A stretch of DNA of 64,000 bases, taken from assembly GCF_003289625.1 (NCBI RefSeq), contig NZ_QMBN01000002.1:828610-892609 (forward strand), given 5' to 3'. Within the stretch, counting starts at the first letter, position 1; every line of letters begins with the position of its first letter. The translations under genes were made by a program, and so were the position numbers. The notes beneath the pieces are model-generated. The model was not told where the DNA came from. It ran no database searches and was given only the letters and a program-made list of their open reading frames with translations. Positions 11,981 to 18,876 of this stretch are shown piece by piece. The DNA comes from Microbacterium sp. SMR1 (GTDB taxonomy: Bacteria > Actinomycetota > Actinomycetes > Actinomycetales > Microbacteriaceae).

Positions 11981-13870
11981 ATGCAGTTCCATCATCACGG
12001 CTACGTCTCGGGAGATCCGCGCGTGCAGCCCGCGGCCGGTCGCGGGCTGCACCGCACCGCCGAGCTGCCCGACGAGACCGACGTCCTCATCGTCGGCTCG
12101 GGACCGGCGGGGATGCTGCTGACGGCGCAGCTGTCGCAGTTCCCCGATGTCGACGTGAGATTGATCGAGCGCCGCGAGGGGCGTCTCGAGCTGGGACAGG
12201 CAGACGGCATCCAGCCGCGGAGCGTGGAGACCTTCCAGGCGTTCGGATTCGCCGAGCGCATCATGGCCGAGGCCTACAACATCGGCTGGATGAACTTCTG
12301 GGCACCCGACCCGGAGGATCCGACGCGCATCGTGCGCACCATGCGCACGGAGGACTATGCGTTGCGGATGAGCGAGTTCCCGCACCTGATCGTCAACCAG
12401 GCGCGCGTGCTCGACTACTTCGCCGAGGCCGCGGCGCAGGGACCGGGGCGCGTCGTGCCCGACTACGGCGTCGAGTTCCTCGGGCTGACCGTCGGCGAGG
12501 AGGGCGAGTTCCCCGTCGAGGTGCGGGTGCGTCATGTCGCGGGCGCCCGGGCGGGTGAGGAGCGCACGATCCGCGCGAAGTACGTCGCGGGGTGCGACGG
12601 CGCGCGCAGCCGCGTGCGCGACGCGATCGGCCGGGTGCACGTCGGGGCGGCGTCGGCGCACGCCTGGGGCGTCATGGACGTGCTGGTGAACACCGACTTC
12701 CCCGACTGGCGCATCAAGTGCGCGATCAACTCAGCGGCGGGCAACATCCTGCACATCCCGCGCGAGGGCGGCTACCTCAGCCGCATGTACATCGACCTCG
12801 GCGAGGTCGCCCCCGACGACGATCATCGCGTGCGGCAGACGCCGATCGACGAGATCATCCGGCGAGCCAACGCGATCCTGCACCCGTACTCGATCGACGT
12901 GAGAGAAGTCGCCTGGCACAGCGTCTACGAGGTGGGGCATCGCGTCACCGACGGCTTCGACGACGTGCCGGCGGCCGCCCCGCGCGCGCCGCGCGTGTTC
13001 CTGACCGGCGACGCCTGCCACACCCACAGCGCGAAGGCCGGGCAGGGGATGAACGTCTCGATGCAGGACGGCTTCAACCTCGGGTGGAAGCTCGGCCACG
13101 TCCTGACGGGCCTGGCGGCGCCGTCGCTGCTGTCGACGTACGGGGCGGAACGACGCCCCGTCGCGCAGCAGCTGATCGACTTCGACCGGGAGTGGTCGGC
13201 CCTCATCGCGCGCAAGCCCGAGGAGATCACCGACCCGCAGGATCTCGCGACCCACTACCTCGCGACGGCGGAGTTCCCCTCCGGCTTCCGCACCCGGTAC
13301 GACCCGTCGGAGATCGTCGCGGATGCCGCGCACCAGGACCTCGCTTCGGGCTTCCCGATCGGCATGCGATTCGCGTCGGTCGAGGTCGCGCGCGTCGCCG
13401 ACGGCAACGCCGTGCACCTGGGTCACCATGCCCGGGCCGACGGGCGGTGGCGCATCTATGCGTTCGCCGACGCCCCGTTGCCGGGCGCGCCGTCCGCGCT
13501 CGACGACTTCGCGCGGTGGCTCGCGTCGCCCGTGTCGCCGGTGTCCGTGCACACCCCCGCGGGCGCCGACGTCGACGCGGTGTTCGACGTCAAGGTGGTG
13601 TACCAGCAGCGGTACGACGAGATCGAGCTGCCGCTCGTGCCCGACATCTTCCGCCCCCGCACCGGCCCGCTCGGCCTGACGGACTGGGAGAAGGTGTTCG
13701 CCGCGGCACCGAGCGCGTGGCACGATGCCGACATCTTCGACGAGCGCGGGCTCTCGCGCGACGGAGTCGTCGTTGTCGTCCGCCCCGACCAGTACGTCGC
13801 GGCTGTGCTGCCGCTCACCGCGACCGACGAGCTGACCGCCTTCTTCGCGGGAGCCCTGCTGCGCGCCTAG
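11981..13870 (+). CDS. FAD-dependent aromatic hydroxylase, 3-hydroxybenzoate 4-monooxygenase (MobA)-like
   Basis: A 629-residue flavoprotein of the phenol hydroxylase class that adds a hydroxyl to a phenolic acid using NAD(P)H and O2. It has VLIVGSGPAGML (dinucleotide fold), GCDGARSRVRDAIG (DG motif), TGDACHTHSAKAGQGMNVSMQD (GD motif) and the C-terminal thioredoxin-like domain. From memory, it aligns along its whole length with 3-hydroxybenzoate 4-monooxygenase, from MQFH at the start to RPDQYVA near the end. It lies 22 nt after the importer gene. Because the neighbouring pathway handles homoprotocatechuate, a hydroxyphenylacetate substrate is an alternative. Confidence 0.88.
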   Translation: MQFHHHGYVSGDPRVQPAAGRGLHRTAELPDETDVLIVGSGPAGMLLTAQLSQFPDVDVRLIERREGRLELGQADGIQPRSVETFQAFGFAERIMAEAYNIGWMNFWAPDPEDPTRIVRTMRTEDYALRMSEFPHLIVNQARVLDYFAEAAAQGPGRVVPDYGVEFLGLTVGEEGEFPVEVRVRHVAGARAGEERTIRAKYVAGCDGARSRVRDAIGRVHVGAASAHAWGVMDVLVNTDFPDWRIKCAINSAAGNILHIPREGGYLSRMYIDLGEVAPDDDHRVRQTPIDEIIRRANAILHPYSIDVREVAWHSVYEVGHRVTDGFDDVPAAAPRAPRVFLTGDACHTHSAKAGQGMNVSMQDGFNLGWKLGHVLTGLAAPSLLSTYGAERRPVAQQLIDFDREWSALIARKPEEITDPQDLATHYLATAEFPSGFRTRYDPSEIVADAAHQDLASGFPIGMRFASVEVARVADGNAVHLGHHARADGRWRIYAFADAPLPGAPSALDDFARWLASPVSPVSVHTPAGADVDAVFDVKVVYQQRYDEIELPLVPDIFRPRTGPLGLTDWEKVFAAAPSAWHDADIFDERGLSRDGVVVVVRPDQYVAAVLPLTATDELTAFFAGALLRA

Positions 13871-13884
13871 GGCTTCGCCCTAGG
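13866..13884. terminator. compact hairpin between convergent genes containing both stop codons
   Basis: CCTAGGGC-TTC-GCCCTAGG is a perfect 8-bp stem with a 3-nt loop. The plus gene stops at TAG 13868-13870 and the minus gene at the complement of 13880-13882, so both stop codons lie in the stem. It is probably a bidirectional 3' end signal; it has no U-tract. Confidence 0.5.
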
Positions 13885-15532
13885 AGTTCACGCGGAGGAT
13901 CTCCTCCTGGTACGGGGCGCGGATCGTCGCCGACACCCGCAGGTCGAGCAGGAGGAACCGGCGCTCATCGGCGGGGCGTTCGCGCCACCGGGCGAGGGCC
14001 TCGAGATCGTCGAGCGTGCGCACCACGACGGCCTCGCCGCCGACCGCGCGGCACAGCGCGGCGAAGTCGACCTCGGGGATGAGCATGGGGGCGGGGGCGA
14101 GGCCCTGCGCGCCGTACAGGTGCACCTCGGCGCCGTACGCGCGGTCGTTCCACACGACGGCGAGGCCGCGGCCGCCGGCGACCCGGACGGCCGACTCGAG
14201 GTCGCTGACGGCCATGAGACCGCCGCCGTCGCCCGTCGTCAGCACGATCGTCGCGTCGGGACGGGCGCGGGCTGCGCCGGGGACCGAGGGGAAGCCGAGG
14301 CCGATCGACTGATAGGCGGTGCCGACCATCATCATCCGGTCGGGTGACGACACGGGCCAGTACATGTTCGCCCATCCGATGAAGTGGCCACCGTCCGACA
14401 CGACGACGCGGTCCTCGGGCAGCAGCTCTCCGATCCGCCGCGCGGCGGACCGCGGGTCGAGACGCCCGTCGGGGGCGAGGGCGTCGCCGGGGAGATGGTC
14501 GCGCAGGGCGGCGATGTCGAGCGACTCGCGCCATCCGCTCGCCGGAGGGACGAGCGCGGCGAGCTCGTCGGCGATCGCCCGGGCCGCGAGGGCCGCGTCG
14601 GCGCGCAGGTAGAGCCCGACGTGCGGATGCGTCGCCGTGGATGCCGTGTCGATCTGAGCGACCGTCGTCCCGGGGGCGAACAGAGTCCCGAACCGCATCG
14701 TGAACTGGTTGAGAGACGCGCCGACGACGAGCACGACATCGGCGTCGTGGATGACGGACATCGCCCCGTCGGCGCCGAATCCACCGGTCACGCCGAGATC
14801 GAACTCCGGACGCGGGAAGACCCCCCGCCCGAGGGCCGTGGTCGCGGTCACCGCTCCCGTCGCATCGGCGATGGCGCCGAGAGCGGTGCCTGCTCCGGCG
14901 AGCCACGCGCCGCGCCCCGCGAGGAGGAGGGGCCGCTGCGAGCCCGCCAGTGCGCGGGCGATCTGCGTCACGGTTCCGGTCGCGAACGGCGTGGCGGGAG
15001 CGAGCTCAGGCGCTCGTCGCGGCTCGGGGGTACGGGTGATCGGGCCGGCGTCGGCTTTGGCGACGTCGTAGGGGATCGCCAGCACGACGGGGGAGGAGTA
15101 CGCGAGGGCGTGCTCGATCGCGATGACGGTCGTGGCCGCGGGATCCGCCCGGCCCACCGTGTAGGTGCGGACTCCGACCGCCGAGGCGAGCGCGATCTGG
15201 TCGACATCCCACGGGCGCGGGCCGGACGTCGGCGCATCGCCGACGACGAGGACCAGCGGGGTGCGTGCCTGCGCTGCCTCCGCGAGCGGTGTCAGGGTGT
15301 TGGTGAACCCCGCTCCGTACGTCGCGGTCGCGGCCGCGAGGCCTCCGCCGGCACGGTAGTGGGCATCGGCGGACACCACGCCGCCCGCTTCATGACGGAG
15401 CGCGGTGAAGGTGACGCCGGGGGAGCGCTCGAGCGCATCGAGCAGGTGTGCGTTGCCATTGCCCATCACGCCGAAGACGTGCGAGACGTGTCGGGAGAGG
15501 GCGGCGGCGACGTGCGCGGAGACGGAGGGCAT
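13880..15532 (-). CDS. thiamine diphosphate-dependent enzyme, acetolactate synthase/benzoylformate decarboxylase-like
   Basis: A 550-residue ThDP enzyme with the three usual domains: Pyr (about 1-165, catalytic Glu in ALRHEAGGV), a central Rossmann-like domain (about 180-325) and PP (about 370-540). The PP domain has the ThDP/Mg motif GDGG near residue 425, followed by a conserved Asn-Asp (VVWND). It could decarboxylate or ligate a 2-oxo acid; the substrate is not clear. It is convergent with the aromatic hydroxylase gene, so it may serve aromatic catabolism, but it has its own promoter. It is not a clear biosynthetic IlvB: no IlvN small subunit gene is nearby. Confidence 0.8.
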   Translation of the reverse strand: MPSVSAHVAAALSRHVSHVFGVMGNGNAHLLDALERSPGVTFTALRHEAGGVVSADAHYRAGGGLAAATATYGAGFTNTLTPLAEAAQARTPLVLVVGDAPTSGPRPWDVDQIALASAVGVRTYTVGRADPAATTVIAIEHALAYSSPVVLAIPYDVAKADAGPITRTPEPRRAPELAPATPFATGTVTQIARALAGSQRPLLLAGRGAWLAGAGTALGAIADATGAVTATTALGRGVFPRPEFDLGVTGGFGADGAMSVIHDADVVLVVGASLNQFTMRFGTLFAPGTTVAQIDTASTATHPHVGLYLRADAALAARAIADELAALVPPASGWRESLDIAALRDHLPGDALAPDGRLDPRSAARRIGELLPEDRVVVSDGGHFIGWANMYWPVSSPDRMMMVGTAYQSIGLGFPSVPGAARARPDATIVLTTGDGGGLMAVSDLESAVRVAGGRGLAVVWNDRAYGAEVHLYGAQGLAPAPMLIPEVDFAALCRAVGGEAVVVRTLDDLEALARWRERPADERRFLLLDLRVSATIRAPYQEEILRVNS

Positions 15533-15638
15533 GGCGATGCCTTTCGAGACGGAACGGTGATGGAGGCCGTATGTGTCTCACGCGCGGATGCCGCTTCGTG
15601 CCCATTTTTCGAGCACCGACGGCAACGCCGCCGCCGGA

Positions 15639-15674
15639 CGTTCCGATTATAGGAACGACCGACGACGGCGTGAA
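15639..15674 (-). promoter_or_regulatory. promoter of the ThDP enzyme gene inside an inverted repeat
   Basis: On the minus strand a consensus -10 TATAAT (complement of 15646-15651) lies 17 nt from TTCACG (complement of 15669-15674). The -10 sits exactly between the arms CGTTCC (15639-15644) and GGAACG (15652-15657), so a dimeric repressor bound here would block the promoter. The arms resemble IclR-type sites (family knowledge); the regulator is unknown. The leader is about 105 nt. Confidence 0.6.
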
Positions 15675-15688
15675 GTGTTCGGTACGGG

Positions 15689-16045
15689 TTACGCCGGGAC
15701 CTTCAGTCGCGGCACTCCGGCGGCCACCGGCCGCAGCTCGCGCTGCGGGGCCTCGGGTATCTCCTGGTCCAGCGCGACGACGAGTCCGGCGGACGACGTC
15801 GCCGCATTGGCCATGTCGCGGATGGCGGCCGGGTTGAGGACCTCCATGTCGGCGCTTTCGAAGACGAAGCGCAGCGGGATGGACGGCTGCAGCCAGATCG
15901 AGGAACGACCGTCATCGGCCGTCCACGACATCATGAAGCTCTCGTTGCGCCGCAGCTTCGTCGCGATGACGACTTTGAGGTGCGCGAGCAGGCGGTCCGG
16001 GATCTCGATTCGGGTGTCGGAGTTTCCGTAGTGGAGCTGTCCCAT
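15689..16045 (-). CDS. small conserved actinobacterial protein (MGxLxYG/DRLLAHL family), copy 1
   Basis: A 118-residue protein of unknown function. It shares MGxLxYG, a D/E-rich stretch, DRLLAHLxVV and KLRRNExFM with the protein at 20866-21165. Such short proteins are, as I recall, sometimes labelled ATP-dependent DNA ligase-like in Microbacteriaceae entries; they are far too short for a ligase and no KxDG motif is present. This copy has a longer C-terminus. AGGAGG (complement of 16050-16055) precedes ATG 16045. It is divergent from a MarR regulator with two palindromes between them, so it is probably regulated by that MarR. Confidence 0.8.
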   Translation of the reverse strand: MGQLHYGNSDTRIEIPDRLLAHLKVVIATKLRRNESFMMSWTADDGRSSIWLQPSIPLRFVFESADMEVLNPAAIRDMANAATSSAGLVVALDQEIPEAPQRELRPVAAGVPRLKVPA

Positions 16046-16114
16046 GCTGTCCTCCTGAGATCGTCGATGAGCGAGTGAAGTGTTGGTTCCCTCGTTAAGT
16101 ATCTAGCCAGACAA

Positions 16115-16176
16115 GACAGTTTCTGTCAATTCTTAGATCCTATGTATCTCACCATCTGTGAAAGACAGAATCTGTC
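16115..16176. promoter_or_regulatory. twin palindromic operators GACAG-N3-CTGTC between small protein and marR
   Basis: Two 13-bp palindromes, GACAG-TTT-CTGTC at 16115-16127 and GACAG-AAT-CTGTC at 16164-16176, lie 49 bp apart centre to centre. The first overlaps a consensus minus-strand -35 TTGACA (complement of 16124-16129) of the small-protein gene, with TAGATA 18 nt further. The second lies just upstream of the spacer to TAGGAT (16194-16199), the likely -10 of marR. The arrangement suits a MarR dimer repressing both genes. Confidence 0.72.
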
Positions 16177-16223
16177 AAGCTGGGCTAGTGTTCTAGGATG
16201 CTGTCGGAGGAGGTGGCAACCCG

Positions 16224-16733
16224 ATGCCTCAAAACGTCGTCCGTCATGAAGGACTTCACCTGTACGCGGATCAACCTCGTGACGAGGTCGGTCGTCGGCT
16301 GAGCGACGCCGTGCTGCGTCTGCGGCGCGCGGAACAGGTGCAGGCCGGGCTCGCCGTGCGCGCCTCCGAGCTGTCGGCGATCGACTTGACCGCGCTGCGC
16401 TACCTCGTTCAGGGACACCGCGACGGCCGCGATCTCGGGCCCAAGGACCTCATCGTCATGCTCGCCACCTCGAGCGCCACGGTGACCAACGTCGTCGAGC
16501 GTCTCGCCTCGAAGGGCCTGGTCGAGCGCGTGCAGCACCCCAGCGACCGCCGGGCGCACTACCTCGTTCCGACCGCCGCCGCCGTCGAGCGGGTGGATGC
16601 CGCCTTCGCCGCCCATCACCAGGCGATTGTGACGGTCATCGATGAGCTCGATCCCGAGCGTACCGCTATCGCGGCCGAGGTCATCGACCTCCTCGCTTCC
16701 GCCCTCGACGAGATCGCCGAGCGCAGGGCCTGA
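16224..16733 (+). CDS. MarR family transcriptional regulator
   Basis: A 169-residue winged-helix regulator. The MarR core spans about 45-150, with the recognition helix in TSSATVTNVVERLASKGLVERV and the wing in HPSDRRAHYLVPT. GGAGGAGG at 16206-16213 lies 10 nt before ATG 16224. It is divergent from a small conserved protein and probably represses both through the twin GACAG-N3-CTGTC sites. No ligand can be inferred; no transporter or redox enzyme is directly attached. Confidence 0.9.
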   Translation: MPQNVVRHEGLHLYADQPRDEVGRRLSDAVLRLRRAEQVQAGLAVRASELSAIDLTALRYLVQGHRDGRDLGPKDLIVMLATSSATVTNVVERLASKGLVERVQHPSDRRAHYLVPTAAAVERVDAAFAAHHQAIVTVIDELDPERTAIAAEVIDLLASALDEIAERRA

Positions 16734-16741
16734 CTCCCGAA

Positions 16742-16789
16742 ACGAAGCGGGGGCCGACTCCATATCAGTGGTGTCGGCCCCCGCTTCGT
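16742..16789. terminator. 17-bp stem hairpin after marR
   Basis: A perfect 17-bp stem (16742-16758 with 16773-16789, CGAAGCGGGGGCC type) and 14-nt loop lies between the convergent marR and the 40-aa acidic protein gene. It has no U-tract; likely a bidirectional terminator. Confidence 0.75.
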
Positions 16790-16793
16790 CGTG

Positions 16794-16916
16794 TCAGCTG
16801 TCTTCGCCCTCGGCCTGCGAGGGGTGTCCCGTCTCCTCTTCCGGGGCTTCGCCCGTGTCGGGGTGATCGGGGTCGGCGCCTTCGGCCTGGCTGGGCTTCG
16901 CGTCGTCTCGTGACAT
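16794..16916 (-). CDS. small acidic hypothetical protein (40 aa)
   Basis: A 40-residue, very hydrophilic protein, MSRDDAKPSQAEGADPD..., ending HPSQAEGEDS. It contains the phrase PSQAEG twice and many Asp, Glu and Pro, so it is probably disordered. AAGGAG (complement of 16924-16929) lies 7 nt before ATG 16916, and a strong terminator follows the stop, which supports a real gene. I recognise no family. It is convergent with marR. Confidence 0.55.
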   Translation of the reverse strand: MSRDDAKPSQAEGADPDHPDTGEAPEEETGHPSQAEGEDS

Positions 16917-17020
16917 CGACGGTCTCCTTCCGAGATGGGGTCGTCGTCTCTGGCTATCACGCTTGTCCGACCCCCGCCATCCCCTCGCCCCGGACGGGAC
17001 GATGTGCCTACGGTCGCCCC

Positions 17021-17239
17021 ATGTCCGACGCATCCGAACCCCTGACCGACGAAGACGCCCGCCGCGAGGAACTGCTGCGCGCCGGCGGATCGACCGAGGC
17101 CGACGCGGCGCCGCGGATCGAGACGAGCGAGCACGACGGCGTCACGCGCATCGACATCGCCGACTCGGCCGCCGTGCGTCCGGGACCTGGGCCCGGTACG
17201 CCCGAGGCCGACGGTGACGAGCCGGAGGTCGAGCGATGA
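17021..17239 (+). CDS. small acidic hypothetical protein (72 aa)
   Basis: A 72-residue soluble, acidic protein (MSDASEPLTDEDARREELL...), rich in Asp, Glu and Pro, with one possible beta-strand pair (HDGVTRIDIADSAA). There is no RBS, but TACGGT at 17009-17014 lies 6 nt before the ATG, as in many leaderless genes of this window. It overlaps the alcohol dehydrogenase start as ATGA, so it is the first gene of the 17021-20327 operon. Function unknown. Confidence 0.7.
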   Translation: MSDASEPLTDEDARREELLRAGGSTEADAAPRIETSEHDGVTRIDIADSAAVRPGPGPGTPEADGDEPEVER

Positions 17240-18411
17240 AGGCCCTCACCTGGCAGGGGCGCCGCAACGTCTCCGTCGAGACGGTGCCCGACCCCGAGAT
17301 CCTCGAGCCCACCGATGCGATCGTGCGGATCACCTCGACCGCGATCTGCGGCTCCGACCTGCACCTGTATGAGATCTTCGGGCCGTTCATCGACAGCGGC
17401 GACGTGCTCGGACACGAGCCGATGGGCGTCGTCGTCGAGATCGGCTCGGCCGTCACGAACCTGGCGGTCGGAGACCGCATCGTCGTGCCGTTCAACATCT
17501 CGTGCGGGCACTGCTTCATGTGCCGGCGCGGGCTGCAGTCGCAGTGCGAGACGACGCAGGTCACCGAGTACGGCAGCGGCGCGTCGCTCTTCGGCTACAC
17601 CAAGCTGTACGGCCAGGTCCCGGGTGGCCAGGCCGAGTTCCTGCGGGTACCGCTCGCGGACTACAACCACATCCGCGTCGGCAACGACCTCCCCGACGAC
17701 CGGTACCTCTTCCTCAGCGACATCCTGCCGACGGCGTGGCAGGGCGTGGAGTACGCGGACGTTCCCGAGGGCGGCACTCTCGCGGTGATGGGGCTGGGGC
17801 CCGTCGGCCAGTTCGTCGCGCGCGTCGGTGTGCACCGGGGGTACCGGGTGCTCGCGGTCGACCCCGTCGCCGAGCGCCGCGCGATGGCGGAGCGGCACGG
17901 TGCGGACGTGTTCGACCTGACCGACTCGGTGGTCGACGAACTCCGCGACCTCACCGATGGGCGCGGCGCGGACGCGGTCGTGGATGCCGTCGGCATGGAG
18001 GCCCACGGGAACCCCGCCGTCTCGACGGTGCACAAGGCGTTGGGGCTGCTGCCCGATGCCCTGGCTCAGAAGGTCATGGAGACCGGCGGGCTCGATCGGC
18101 TGGCGGCGCTTCACTCGTCTATCGACATCGTCCGCCGCGGCGGCACCGTGTCGCTCAGCGGCGTGTACGCCGGCGAGGCCGACATGATGCCGATGAAGAC
18201 GATGTTCGACAAGCAGCTGAGTCTTCGGATGGGTCAGTGCAACGTCAAGCGGTGGATCGATGACCTGCTGCCTCTCGTCGAAGACCCCGCCGACCCGCTC
18301 GGCGTCATGGATCTGACGACCCACCGCGCGCCGCTGTCCGACGCGCCGGGCCTCTACGAGACTTTCCAGAAGAAGGAGGACGGCTGCATCAAGGTGGTGC
18401 TGCAGCCGTGA
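17236..18411 (+). CDS. zinc-dependent alcohol dehydrogenase (medium-chain, formaldehyde-dehydrogenase-like)
   Basis: A 391-residue MDR enzyme. The catalytic zinc site is in AICGSDLHLYE and GHEPMG, the structural zinc Cys residues are in CGHCFMCRRGLQSQC, and the NAD site is VMGLGPVGQFVARVG. The length and ICGSDLH pattern fit the branch that includes glutathione-independent formaldehyde dehydrogenases, but the substrate is unknown. It is coupled to the upstream small gene (4-bp overlap) and followed 24 nt later by an SRPBCC protein and a CrtI-like oxidoreductase. Confidence 0.88.
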   Translation: MKALTWQGRRNVSVETVPDPEILEPTDAIVRITSTAICGSDLHLYEIFGPFIDSGDVLGHEPMGVVVEIGSAVTNLAVGDRIVVPFNISCGHCFMCRRGLQSQCETTQVTEYGSGASLFGYTKLYGQVPGGQAEFLRVPLADYNHIRVGNDLPDDRYLFLSDILPTAWQGVEYADVPEGGTLAVMGLGPVGQFVARVGVHRGYRVLAVDPVAERRAMAERHGADVFDLTDSVVDELRDLTDGRGADAVVDAVGMEAHGNPAVSTVHKALGLLPDALAQKVMETGGLDRLAALHSSIDIVRRGGTVSLSGVYAGEADMMPMKTMFDKQLSLRMGQCNVKRWIDDLLPLVEDPADPLGVMDLTTHRAPLSDAPGLYETFQKKEDGCIKVVLQP

Positions 18412-18435
18412 TCCCGCCCCGGAGAGGAGACTGCC

Positions 18436-18876
18436 ATGTCGCGTAACGTCCGACTCATGCACTGCGCACCCGAAGACGTCTTCGCGGTCCTGAACGACGG
18501 CTGGCTGTTCCCGGCCTGGGTCGTCGGCGCTTCGCGCATGCGCGATGTCAGTCCCGCCTGGCCTCAGAAGGGGTCGCGTCTGCACCATTCCTTCGGGGTG
18601 TGGCCCTTCGTCATCGACGACAGCACGTCGGTGCTCGAATTCGATCCGCCGCATCGCATGGTGATGCAAGCGCGCGGCTGGCCGATCGGCGAGGCCCACA
18701 TCACCATCGACGTCAAGCCCCGGGGTGATGACTGCGTCGTGCGCATTCAGGAAGTGGCCGCGGAGGGGCCGGGATCGTTCATCCCGCAACCGCTGCTCGA
18801 CCTGCCCCTGCACGTGCGCAACGCCGAGACCCTGCGCCGTCTCGCGCACCTCGCGGAGGGCGGCGCGGGACGGTGA
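18436..18876 (+). CDS. SRPBCC family protein
   Basis: A 146-residue START/Bet v1-fold protein, likely binding a hydrophobic ligand: the middle LHHSFGVWPFVIDDSTSVLEFDPPHRMVMQ and C-terminal helix RNAETLRRLAHLAE are typical of the polyketide-cyclase/dehydrase-like group. GGAGAGGAG at 18421-18429 precedes ATG 18436. It overlaps the next start as GTGA. Its place between an alcohol dehydrogenase and a CrtI-like flavoprotein suggests a role in handling their lipid-like substrate (inference). Confidence 0.82.
   Translation: MSRNVRLMHCAPEDVFAVLNDGWLFPAWVVGASRMRDVSPAWPQKGSRLHHSFGVWPFVIDDSTSVLEFDPPHRMVMQARGWPIGEAHITIDVKPRGDDCVVRIQEVAAEGPGSFIPQPLLDLPLHVRNAETLRRLAHLAEGGAGR

Noticed and set aside
13880..15532. 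Biosynthetic acetolactate synthase (ilvB)
   Set aside because: No ilvN or ilvC nearby, and the dedicated operator-promoter and catabolic neighbourhood argue against it.
15689..16045. ATP-dependent DNA ligase
   Set aside because: At 118 residues and without the KxDG adenylation motif it cannot be a ligase, despite the label such proteins may carry.
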